NCBI GenBank assembly: GCA_002696995.1
Contig: NZUF01000007.1
Span: 51,150 to 58,102, forward strand
Source: Flammeovirgaceae bacterium
GTDB taxonomy: Bacteria; Bacteroidota; Bacteroidia; Cytophagales; MED-G16
Reading direction: 5' to 3'
DNA length: 6,953 nt
The notes below the pieces were generated by a model. The model saw nothing but the letters and a program-made list of their open reading frames with translations. It made no database searches and was not told the origin of the DNA. A program made the position numbers and the translations under genes. Below, piece by piece: positions 1 through 6,340 of this stretch; within the stretch, counting starts at the first letter, position 1; each line of letters starts with the position of its first letter.

Positions 1-75
1 AAAAATGTTTATGTTGATTTTGGTGAGAAAGATCTTATTTACTTCGACCCTATTTGCAAGAATTTTTTTAAATAA
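1..75 (+). CDS. 3' end of a convergent gene, partial, product uncertain
   Basis: Frame 1 of the plus strand is open from the window edge for 24 codons and ends in TAA at 73-75. The visible tail has alternating hydrophobic residues (VYVDFG, then LIYFDP) and ends in CKNFFK, which looks like the last beta strands of a real protein rather than a random frame. A tail of the form VYVxFxxxDxxxFDP resembles the end of the TOBE domain that closes many ABC-transporter ATPases, including ferric-iron types. That is only an impression from about 20 residues. The gene converges on the TonB receptor gene and its last 8 bp overlap that gene's end. No terminator hairpin with a T-run follows it on the plus strand. 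It could be a chance open frame, since 75 bp proves little. Confidence 0.45.
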   Translation, partial: KNVYVDFGEKDLIYFDPICKNFFK

Positions 76-2494
76 TTATTTGTAGTGTCAAGTAAACGTT
101 TCTTGGTGGAGAAGGAATTATTCCTGGCCCTGGGTATCCTGTAGCTCTTCTTGTAAAATATAGACTATTTGTAATATTATTAATACCAGCCTCAAATCGG
201 AAGCTTTTAACTAAATAAGAAAAGCTAAAATCTAATAAATAGTATTCTGGAATTTTTCCTATTATCCCACTTATATTTCCTTCATCTGCATTTGATGAAT
301 CTGTAAATTGATTAGATATATAGCTATACTGAAGGTTAAATATAATATTTTGATAGCCGTATTTAATTCCTGTTTTGAAATTTACCCTTGGAACAAACTC
401 TACTTTTTTTCCAACAACCCCATTTTCTTCTGACCTTATGTATTCTGAATCGATAAATGCTGTATTTATAAAATAGTTAAGGCTTGTATTATCGTTATTA
501 ATAATTAGGCTGTTTATGTCAAAGTCAAAATTTGATTCGACACCATATATTATAGCGTCTCCTATATTACCTCTTTCGCTCTTAACACTTCCATCTTTAA
601 ATTCTTTTTGAGCAAACCCAATTCTGTTATTATAAAACATATTAAAAAAAGTGAGATCAAAAGACATCTTTTGTTTTAGGTTTCCCCTTAAACCTAAATC
701 ATAGGTAAAGCCACTTTCATCTGAAATATTGGGGTTAATTGAAAATGCTGGATTTATTATGCTTATATCAGCAAAGGTCACAGACCTATAATTTTCAGAA
801 ATATTAGTATAAAATTCAGCATTGTTTTTTAGTTTAAAGCTTGTTCCTAGCCCTAATAGGATAAAAGACCTCCTATTATCTCTATTTTCAAAAACAGTAT
901 TATTATATATTACATTTCCTGCTCCATCAAGATTTATTTGTTTGTAAGAACCTTTACTTTTGGTAATTATATTTTCAAATCTAAACCCAGGAGTAAATGA
1001 AATTTTATCATTTAAGTAAAAAACATTTTCTCCATAAAAAGCAAAATTTTTATTTGGATAAATATAGTTTGATTGATTAGTGTAATTAGGATATTTATCT
1101 AAATAGAAGTTAAAGTCTGCATCACTATTTTTTGAACCAGGCCCTTGATTACTTGTGGTTTTAGATCTGTAGTATTTTCCACCTATTACAAAAACACTTT
1201 TTCTGTTAAATAATTTATAATTATTTAAAAATTTAACTTCAAACCCGTAATTATTGAAGTCTCCTTTTATTAGGTCCCTCTCAGATAAAGGATCTACTTG
1301 ATCAACTCTATTGCTTCTGAAACCCAATGTGTTTCTCACTGCATCAAGTCCAAAAAAGCTAAAAGATAGGCTGTTATTATTTTTTAATTTGTGATCTAAT
1401 TTAAAGTTGTATAATAACCAGTCTAGTTCAAACCAATTTCGTTCCCTATTACTTTGAAGAGGATCTAGATTAAACATTCTATCCGACAAACCACCTGCTT
1501 GCTGAGCTAAATATTTAAGATAAGAGACCTCGCCACTCACCTTTATTTTATCTGATATTTTTTGACTGAGATGAATATAAAAATTATTGGAGTTATATAC
1601 AGAGTTATTTCTGAATCCATCTCCTTTTTTATAGTTATAATAGGAATAAAAACTAAAATTCTTTTTTTTACCACTCACACTTGTGTAGTTTGTATAAAGC
1701 TTATTGCTACCTATAGAATTTCTTGTTATAAGTTCAAACTTTTTATTTATTGGTTCTTTCAAAATAAAATTAATTAGTCCACCAAATTGAGTTCCGTATT
1801 GGAGTGAAGCAGCGCCTCTAATTATTTGTATTTCTTTTAAAGACTCGGCTGGTGGAGTATAATAACTTTCTGGATATCCCAAAACATCTGCACTAATATC
1901 ATAACTGTTTTGTCTTGTATTAAAGTTTGAAGTTCTGTTGGGGTCTAGCCCTCTGCCTCCAATGTGCAATTGTAATCCCGCATCATCATTTTGATAAATA
2001 TTTAACCCTGAAATTTGATTATAAATTTGTCTTGCATTATTTGAAGCAAGGTTTGCCATAGATTGGTCAACTAGTATAACTTCTGTTTTTTTACCTGCAT
2101 ATATAGATGTTCCTTCTACATCTTTTAGCCTTTTGAGCTGAAACTCTTTTATCTTTTGACCCTTAATAATGACCTCTGAAAGTATTTTAGTTTGTTTTTT
2201 AAAGAAGATATTGATTTCAGTATTGAGCTTTATGTCAATTTCTTTTTCAATAAATTGAGATCCTACTAGAAGGTAAATGAGATTCATTTTATTTTTAGAT
2301 GTTAGGAATTCATAATAGCCTTTTTTATCAGTTGATGTTAAAAATTTGTTATTTCCATCATAAATAAATATGTCCTCGACTGATAACGTTTCATCTTCAA
2401 CCTCTATGAGACCAAAAACTTTATTTTGCGCTTGAGATAAATAAGCCCCAAAAAAAAGCAAATAAAATATAACTTTAAATACCTTTAATTTCAT
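68..2494 (-). CDS. FecA-like TonB-dependent outer-membrane receptor
   Basis: This is an 808-residue outer-membrane active transporter that would use TonB-ExbBD energy to import a ferric chelate, haem or other metal complex. Residues 1-22 are a Sec signal peptide with probable cleavage at SQA|QN. Residues 25-95 look like a carboxypeptidase-regulatory-like (CarboxypepD_reg) beta domain, common in Bacteroidota receptors. LSEVIIKG at 105-112 is the usual TonB-box-like strand. The plug covers about 125-247: GTSIYAGKKTEVI at 128-140, HIGGRG at 177-182, DVLGYPESYYTPPAESL at 203-219, IRGAASLQYG at 225-234 and GGLINF at 238-243. The YAGKKTEV and GYPxxYYTPP blocks are typical of FecA (ferric citrate) type receptors. 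The rest is the 22-strand barrel, ending NVYLTLQIII without the usual terminal aromatic residue. The start at 2494 gives the complete signal peptide and overlaps the end of the upstream carboxylase-like gene by 20 bp, so expression is probably coupled. The exact ligand cannot be read from sequence. Confidence 0.96.
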   Translation of the reverse strand: MKLKVFKVIFYLLFFGAYLSQAQNKVFGLIEVEDETLSVEDIFIYDGNNKFLTSTDKKGYYEFLTSKNKMNLIYLLVGSQFIEKEIDIKLNTEINIFFKKQTKILSEVIIKGQKIKEFQLKRLKDVEGTSIYAGKKTEVILVDQSMANLASNNARQIYNQISGLNIYQNDDAGLQLHIGGRGLDPNRTSNFNTRQNSYDISADVLGYPESYYTPPAESLKEIQIIRGAASLQYGTQFGGLINFILKEPINKKFELITRNSIGSNKLYTNYTSVSGKKKNFSFYSYYNYKKGDGFRNNSVYNSNNFYIHLSQKISDKIKVSGEVSYLKYLAQQAGGLSDRMFNLDPLQSNRERNWFELDWLLYNFKLDHKLKNNNSLSFSFFGLDAVRNTLGFRSNRVDQVDPLSERDLIKGDFNNYGFEVKFLNNYKLFNRKSVFVIGGKYYRSKTTSNQGPGSKNSDADFNFYLDKYPNYTNQSNYIYPNKNFAFYGENVFYLNDKISFTPGFRFENIITKSKGSYKQINLDGAGNVIYNNTVFENRDNRRSFILLGLGTSFKLKNNAEFYTNISENYRSVTFADISIINPAFSINPNISDESGFTYDLGLRGNLKQKMSFDLTFFNMFYNNRIGFAQKEFKDGSVKSERGNIGDAIIYGVESNFDFDINSLIINNDNTSLNYFINTAFIDSEYIRSEENGVVGKKVEFVPRVNFKTGIKYGYQNIIFNLQYSYISNQFTDSSNADEGNISGIIGKIPEYYLLDFSFSYLVKSFRFEAGINNITNSLYFTRRATGYPGPGIIPSPPRNVYLTLQIII

Positions 2495-3884
2495 CTTTCA
2501 ATGGTAAAACCCACGTTTTGTTTTTAAATGATTCTTTTTCTTTATAAAGATCAACATTAGGGTCAATAAATCTTTGGCTTGATCTTCCGTTTAAAGCGAC
2601 AAAGCTATCAGCATAAACCTCTATTTTTTTATCTTTAGTTGAAAATTCTTTTCCAAGATAGTGGGCGAACTCAAGAATAAAGTCAGGTTGAAAACTCATT
2701 TGTTTAACTTGAAATTGACTGAGATATTTGGAGGGATCAACTATAAAGCTCGATCCACTTTCTGGGTCTTTAATTTTAAAATTTGTATAACCAACTTTTT
2801 CAATAAGCATAACCCTCCAAGAGAATCGGTACCCTTGTTCATGCCAAAATAATTCTCCAGGATATAAATTATATCTAAAGGGTATTGTGAGTTGTAGTAT
2901 AAAAAATAATGACAAAATAGTTATAATATTTTTCTGCTTTTCAATCTTATAATATTCTATTTTTTTACTTGAATAATTATAAAATGATTTATGTGACATC
3001 ATAATTATACGTCTTATATACTCTAAAATTTTTGAATGAAAATTTGAACTAAAAAATATCATAGAACTAAATATCATAATATGTGGAAACACCCCTATTG
3101 GAAATAAAACTAAAGTGAAGAGATGAAAGAATACCACAAGCGTAAACGCTAATAGTCTTGTTCTTGAGTATATTAATAAAAAAGGGATGCTTAAGTCATA
3201 TAACATTCCTCCCCAACTCATTAGGTAATGGACCCAATTCTTTTGTAATAAAAATTCTCCTATTATTGGTAGATCGTATTTTGATGTTAACCAAATTTTT
3301 AATGGCATTGCATTGAGAAGCCAGTCAGAATTTAGTTTTGCTAGTCCTGCATAAATATATACTATACATATTAGTAGCTTTATTGAATCTGCAGTCCACT
3401 TGGGGACTTTGGAATATTTTTTTCTATTAATGATATTATCATAAGAAAATGTCGCATTTAATGGTAGGAATATTAGTAGGAAACTGAGTGAGCTTATAAA
3501 ATAATAGTGATTAAGGTATGTCGTTTTATCCATGAGCTCGATGTAGGTAAAGCTTAGGAAAAACGTAATTATTGCGATTTTATATTTATATCCTATGGTA
3601 ATTAATAGAGAGCTTATAAAACATACAATAAATATTAAATATGTGTACTCTCCTATTGGTTTGATCCACTCAAACCCGTAATATGAAAAATGAAAATCAG
3701 GAAGTAAGTATAATTCTTGAATCCAGCCCTTGCTCCAGAATCTTATAATGCTGTAGCACATGAGAAGACCAAAGCCAATTCGAAAGAAAGCAAGAGTTGA
3801 TGATTGTGTGTGTTCTTTTGTGTAGCTTTTTATATTGTCAGATATACTGTTTTTAATCTCCGTCTGCATCCACATAATCAACAT
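2475..3884 (-). CDS. HTTM / vitamin K-dependent gamma-carboxylase-like membrane protein
   Basis: This 469-residue multi-pass inner-membrane protein aligns by eye with the whole conserved core of gamma-glutamyl carboxylase (human GGCX), not only the N-terminal HTTM domain. About nine hydrophobic segments can be seen near 31-49, 81-100, 102-117, 127-144, 166-183, 224-240, 243-262, 265-279 and 319-335, followed by a soluble tail of about 135 residues. Matches to the family: MDKTTYLNHYY at 118-128, where K120 corresponds to the catalytic Lys218 of GGCX; AGLAKLNSDW at 179-188; FHLFTLVLFPIGVFPHIM at 253-270; YPGELFWHEQGYRFSWRVML at 341-360; and LNGRSSQRFIDPNVDLY at 431-447. GGCX oxidises reduced vitamin K to drive carboxylation of Glu to Gla. 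Menaquinone in Bacteroidota could supply the quinol. Actual activity here is unknown, and the Leptospira homologue was reported to have altered activity. The start is ambiguous: Met1 (3884), Met4 (3875) and Met6 (3869) overlap the imelysin gene by 32, 23 or 17 bp. No strong ribosome site decides between them. Confidence 0.93.
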   Translation of the reverse strand: MLIMWMQTEIKNSISDNIKSYTKEHTQSSTLAFFRIGFGLLMCYSIIRFWSKGWIQELYLLPDFHFSYYGFEWIKPIGEYTYLIFIVCFISSLLITIGYKYKIAIITFFLSFTYIELMDKTTYLNHYYFISSLSFLLIFLPLNATFSYDNIINRKKYSKVPKWTADSIKLLICIVYIYAGLAKLNSDWLLNAMPLKIWLTSKYDLPIIGEFLLQKNWVHYLMSWGGMLYDLSIPFLLIYSRTRLLAFTLVVFFHLFTLVLFPIGVFPHIMIFSSMIFFSSNFHSKILEYIRRIIMMSHKSFYNYSSKKIEYYKIEKQKNIITILSLFFILQLTIPFRYNLYPGELFWHEQGYRFSWRVMLIEKVGYTNFKIKDPESGSSFIVDPSKYLSQFQVKQMSFQPDFILEFAHYLGKEFSTKDKKIEVYADSFVALNGRSSQRFIDPNVDLYKEKESFKNKTWVLPLKDEIKGI

Positions 3885-4956
3885 TAATACTTAGAAGTTG
3901 TAACATGTCTACTTTTAACAGTACAACCACCTCTTGTATTGCATCATAAGTTTGTAAAAACTTGTTGTTGTTAGACTGAATTTGATTAACAAAACTTTGG
4001 TCAAGTTTTACGATTTTTTCTCTTGCTGCTTTTAATTTTTCACTTATTTTATTTCCTAAATTATCACTTCCTTCCTTAGTATCTAAATCTGTGATAATAC
4101 TTCTAAGACTAGCCCCACTATAAGTAACGCCTGTTGTTAGGTTTTTTCCTTCATAAAAAGCTTGAATTGCATCAAAAGCCTCTAGTGCTAATGGATTAGA
4201 ATTTAATCTACCGAAGTAGTCTTCAACATTTTCTGGTAGCGGAACTGAAGAAAAAACTCCTCCTGGGATTCCAAACTTGTTTGCTCTAAAACCCTTTTCG
4301 TAATAATATATAAAATCGTTAACCATTAGGTTTACAGCAGATGTAGCGTTGTTATCAGTTGAGTTCAGGAACTCATTTTTATAAGTTTCCCAATCGTTAA
4401 TAACTTTTTCAGAGCTACTTATCATTTCATCAGTTACAGCTTTTATGTAATCTAAATACCTGTCATCATTAGTATACTTTTCTAAAATCTCTTCGTCATT
4501 TGATCCAATACCATAAAGCAAATAATCTAGAGCAGGAAATCCTTGTGCAGCAAAATTATTAGCGTTTGAAAGATCATAGCTTCCTGATGACACATTTGAT
4601 TCAACACGTGCTGTGTTGACTGGATACACATTCATTTTAGATTTAAAATAAATTTCCTCAGCCTTACCAATGTTAAACATTTCAATTTTTTGCCACGCTT
4701 TCCATGCAGTTAAATGTTCTTCTCTTAGTTTTACAAGAGAAGCTATAGATTTTTCGCTTTTAATAAGATCTATCATCTCTCCAACCATGTCTACTTTATT
4801 TTTAAAGACGCTGAGACCTATGTTAATGTGCTGATTATACCAGTTTTTAAGAAGTGTTGATCTATCATAAGATGGTCCTATAAGATCTGTCTCTGTGTTA
4901 TCACATGAAGCCACTATATTGAATAAGATAAATAGTGTTAAAATATACTTTTTCAT
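3853..4956 (-). CDS. Imelysin (M75/EfeO-like) family lipoprotein
   Basis: This 367-residue, mostly helical periplasmic or outer-membrane lipoprotein belongs to the imelysin family, whose members (IrpA, EfeO and algal p19-linked types) are tied to iron uptake rather than proteolysis. The signal peptide ends in a lipobox, IVAS|C18. Family marks are W85/W88 in HLTAWKAWQKIE (81-92), then GFPALDYLLYG at 139-149, which occupies the place of the GxHxxE motif, then KFGIPGG at 227-233, and a C-terminal helix ending VDMLQLLSINVDYVDADGD. The usual His and Glu of GxHxxE are Pro141 and Asp144, a known type of variation in the family. The fold is expected to be two related four-helix bundles. The chain stops in an acidic DADGD, whose codons overlap the start of the carboxylase-like gene in another frame. 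The start at 4956 gives a complete lipoprotein signal. A terminator-like hairpin lies about 45 bp upstream, so expression may be attenuated relative to the two genes before it. Confidence 0.94.
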   Translation of the reverse strand: MKKYILTLFILFNIVASCDNTETDLIGPSYDRSTLLKNWYNQHINIGLSVFKNKVDMVGEMIDLIKSEKSIASLVKLREEHLTAWKAWQKIEMFNIGKAEEIYFKSKMNVYPVNTARVESNVSSGSYDLSNANNFAAQGFPALDYLLYGIGSNDEEILEKYTNDDRYLDYIKAVTDEMISSSEKVINDWETYKNEFLNSTDNNATSAVNLMVNDFIYYYEKGFRANKFGIPGGVFSSVPLPENVEDYFGRLNSNPLALEAFDAIQAFYEGKNLTTGVTYSGASLRSIITDLDTKEGSDNLGNKISEKLKAAREKIVKLDQSFVNQIQSNNNKFLQTYDAIQEVVVLLKVDMLQLLSINVDYVDADGD

Positions 4957-5000
4957 TATGTGTTATTTATAATAATTATAAATTAGAGCTCAAATTTAAA

Positions 5001-5029
5001 AAACCAGCGAAGAAAAACAACGCTGGTTT
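5001..5029 (-). terminator. Intrinsic terminator or attenuator after the DUF4856 gene
   Basis: A perfect 9-bp inverted repeat, AAACCAGCG at 5001-5009 and CGCTGGTTT at 5021-5029, encloses an 11-nt loop. Read on the minus strand the second arm runs directly into six consecutive T residues (arm end plus 5000-4998), followed by AAATTTG. That is the layout of a rho-independent terminator for transcripts coming from the DUF4856 gene. It sits 57 bp after that gene's stop codon and 45 bp before the imelysin start, so it either ends the first unit or lets a fraction of transcripts through. A weaker T-run lies beyond the other arm (5032-5037), so modest bidirectional function is possible. Confidence 0.75.
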
Positions 5030-5052
5030 AGGTTTTTAAGAAAAATAATTTG

Positions 5053-5085
5053 CTAAACTAAACTATAATTAGAAATTAAAAGCAA
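5053..5085 (-). promoter_or_regulatory. Weak promoter candidate ahead of the imelysin gene
   Basis: On the minus strand TTG at 5085-5083 is followed after 17 nt by TAGTTTAG (5065-5058). This differs from the Bacteroidota minus-7 consensus TAnnTTTG at one position. A second, overlapping TAGTTTAG lies at 5060-5053, with 22-nt spacing. A transcript from here would cross the hairpin at 5001-5029 before reaching the imelysin start, making that hairpin a leader element. In sequence this AT-rich such matches arise easily, so the call is tentative. Nearer the gene (4957-5000) no acceptable TAnnTTTG was found. Confidence 0.2.
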
Positions 5086-5093
5086 TTAAAAGC
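5074..5093. repeat. 10-bp tandem duplication at the DUF4856 stop codon
   Basis: AATTAAAAGC occurs twice in direct succession (5074-5083 and 5084-5093). The right-hand copy holds the stop codon of the DUF4856 gene (5086-5088), and the left-hand copy lies just downstream of it. It is probably a replication-slippage duplication with no effect on the protein. No target-site or insertion-sequence structure accompanies it. Confidence 0.6.
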
Positions 5094-6225
5094 CAAACTT
5101 GCTTTCAATTCCTGCCGCCATTGACTCTAAATTTGCTGGCGTAACTGTCCAAAAATTATCAATTTGAGTCAACATATCATTTACCTCTGAATTAGAGTAA
5201 TATGGAGCTCCTGAAGTTGGATTTTTTGTAAACTGTAGACTTAAAATAAATCCCCAACCCTCAGATAGAGCATGATGAGCATCTGCCCACTTACCATCAT
5301 TAATTTTAGCTGCACCGCTTCTTAAGTAATCAGCGGCCTTTCTACCAATAATATGAGATAATTTTGTTTTTACAATCTCAGCTTGTTCGTCTCTAACATC
5401 ATATGCTCCAGCAACAATTGCAGCTCTTCCGTGCTTGAAGGCATCATATAGCTCCTGTGCAATCCCAGGTAAGCTGGAACCATCTACTTTTTTCAAGTAT
5501 TTACTAACAAGCACATCTTGGCCCTCTATACTAGAGTTTGAGATGTCAGTGTCTAGGCCATATAGGTACCCAAAACCTTCATCCCAGTAATGTTCCATCT
5601 GTGTATAATTTTTGCCTTCTACTACTGTTCCAGCATCATTATCTGCCTTGTTTGTCCCAGCGTCTAATTTACCCGCTGTAAGGTAACCCCAAATAATCTG
5701 GTCACACACCAAAGCTCCCATTAGCCCTTTAGTAAATAGTTGATTTATTTCGTGGCCCTTACCATTTATTATTACTGTTCTTCCACCGTCTGGATCAGTA
5801 TATGTTCCTGGAGTTCCATCTGAGGCATCATTTGCCACATTAGGAAATACATTTGATGTGACATCATCTATCATAGCATCAAATTGTGGTTTTACTGTTG
5901 ATGATGCTTGCGAGCTTGAAGCAGTTTTGTTTCCCAGTTTTTTATCACTCATTGCTAGTCCTGGATTTCCAAAACCAGTTCCGTTATTGAACATATTGTT
6001 TAGTTCTTCTTTGTTTTTTATAGGAGTATTTAGCCAGACGCTTAGCTCACCAGCCATTTCCAATCTACTTGATTGCCCTCCGTAACTAACTGTTGTTTGA
6101 TCTCCTCTTTCAAAAGAGTATGTTTCAGGTGGAGTAACTGAAATTGTTATAGGGTCATTGTTATTATCACATGATATGAATAAACCCCCCAATATTATTG
6201 TTAATAGATTATGTAGTTTTAGCAT
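5086..6225 (-). CDS. DUF4856 family lipoprotein
   Basis: This is a 379-residue lipoprotein with a lipobox at LFIS|C19 followed by the acidic, Asn-rich linker DNNNDP. The start PPETYSFERGDQTTVSYGGQ (32-51) with RLEMAGEL (54-61) matches the opening of DUF4856 proteins as I recall them. They are common in marine Bacteroidota and often lie beside imelysin and TonB-receptor genes. Two similar halves are visible. HEINQLFTKGLMGALVCDQI (158-177) leads to EHYWDEGFGYLYG (211-223). Then AFKHGRAAIVAGAYD (262-276) leads to HHALSEGWGFILSL (317-330). Each half ends in HxxxEG[FW]G[YF], centred on H212/E216 and H318/E322. This is compatible with a duplicated helical-bundle fold like that of imelysin and with metal binding, but no biochemical role is established that I know of. 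Residues 100-155 are a Ser/Asp/Gly-rich low-complexity stretch. Its own promoter candidate and terminator flank it, so it can be transcribed independently of its neighbours. Function in metal uptake is inferred from context. Confidence 0.88.
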   Translation of the reverse strand: MLKLHNLLTIILGGLFISCDNNNDPITISVTPPETYSFERGDQTTVSYGGQSSRLEMAGELSVWLNTPIKNKEELNNMFNNGTGFGNPGLAMSDKKLGNKTASSSQASSTVKPQFDAMIDDVTSNVFPNVANDASDGTPGTYTDPDGGRTVIINGKGHEINQLFTKGLMGALVCDQIIWGYLTAGKLDAGTNKADNDAGTVVEGKNYTQMEHYWDEGFGYLYGLDTDISNSSIEGQDVLVSKYLKKVDGSSLPGIAQELYDAFKHGRAAIVAGAYDVRDEQAEIVKTKLSHIIGRKAADYLRSGAAKINDGKWADAHHALSEGWGFILSLQFTKNPTSGAPYYSNSEVNDMLTQIDNFWTVTPANLESMAAGIESKFGF

Positions 6226-6254
6226 GTTATTTAGATTAATTATAAATAAGTAAG

Positions 6255-6286
6255 CAATTGTAATATTTATTTAGAATTAGTCCAAA
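6255..6286 (-). promoter_or_regulatory. Bacteroidota-type promoter candidate for the DUF4856 gene
   Basis: On the minus strand TTTG at 6286-6283 is separated by 20 nt from TACAATTG at 6262-6255. This fits the Bacteroidota sigma-ABfr arrangement (TTTG, about 19-21 nt, TAnnTTTG) with one mismatch in the minus-7 box. Initiation would fall near 6248, leaving a leader of about 20 nt before the ATG at 6225-6223. The minus-33 box lies in the U-rich tail of the preceding terminator, so the two elements are packed together. AT-rich spacers give chance matches. Confidence 0.42.
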
Positions 6287-6290
6287 TAAA

Positions 6291-6313
6291 AAGGGATCTA
6301 ATTTAGATCCCTT
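6291..6313 (-). terminator. Intrinsic terminator after the HmuY-like gene
   Basis: A perfect 10-bp stem, AAGGGATCTA (6291-6300) and TAGATCCCTT (6304-6313), closes a 3-nt loop. On the minus strand the second arm ends CCCTT and continues into TTTATTTGG, giving a T-rich run at once after the stem. It lies 27 bp downstream of the HmuY-like stop codon. The stem, tight loop, U-tract and position together make a convincing rho-independent terminator. In the plus direction the flank is AATATGATA, without a T-run, so it should work for the minus strand only. Confidence 0.82.
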
Positions 6314-6340
6314 AATATGATATATTTAAAGTATTTAATT

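Noticed and set aside
89..105. CAAGTAAACGTTTCTTG inverted repeat as a terminator for the convergent gene
   Set aside because: The hairpin would need a bulge and a two-base loop, has no T-run after it, and lies within receptor coding sequence.
1562..1777. 71-codon plus-strand open frame
   Set aside because: It lies wholly inside the receptor gene on the other strand and its hydrophobic, Ile-rich translation has no recognisable motif. It is a shadow frame.
2661..2852. 63-codon plus-strand open frame
   Set aside because: It lies opposite the conserved C-terminal domain of the carboxylase-like gene, where the minus-strand reading has clear family motifs.
3853..4956. Active metallopeptidase role for the imelysin protein
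   Set aside because: The family is called M75, but the His and Glu of the supposed catalytic motif are replaced here and current evidence ties the family to metal uptake.
4957..5000. Promoter immediately before the imelysin gene
   Set aside because: TTTG at 4994-4991 is present but no TAnnTTTG-like box follows at a suitable distance, and initiation would leave almost no leader.
5858..6085. 75-codon plus-strand open frame
   Set aside because: It is antisense to the low-complexity part of the DUF4856 gene; the Ser/Pro/Leu composition is what that complement would give.
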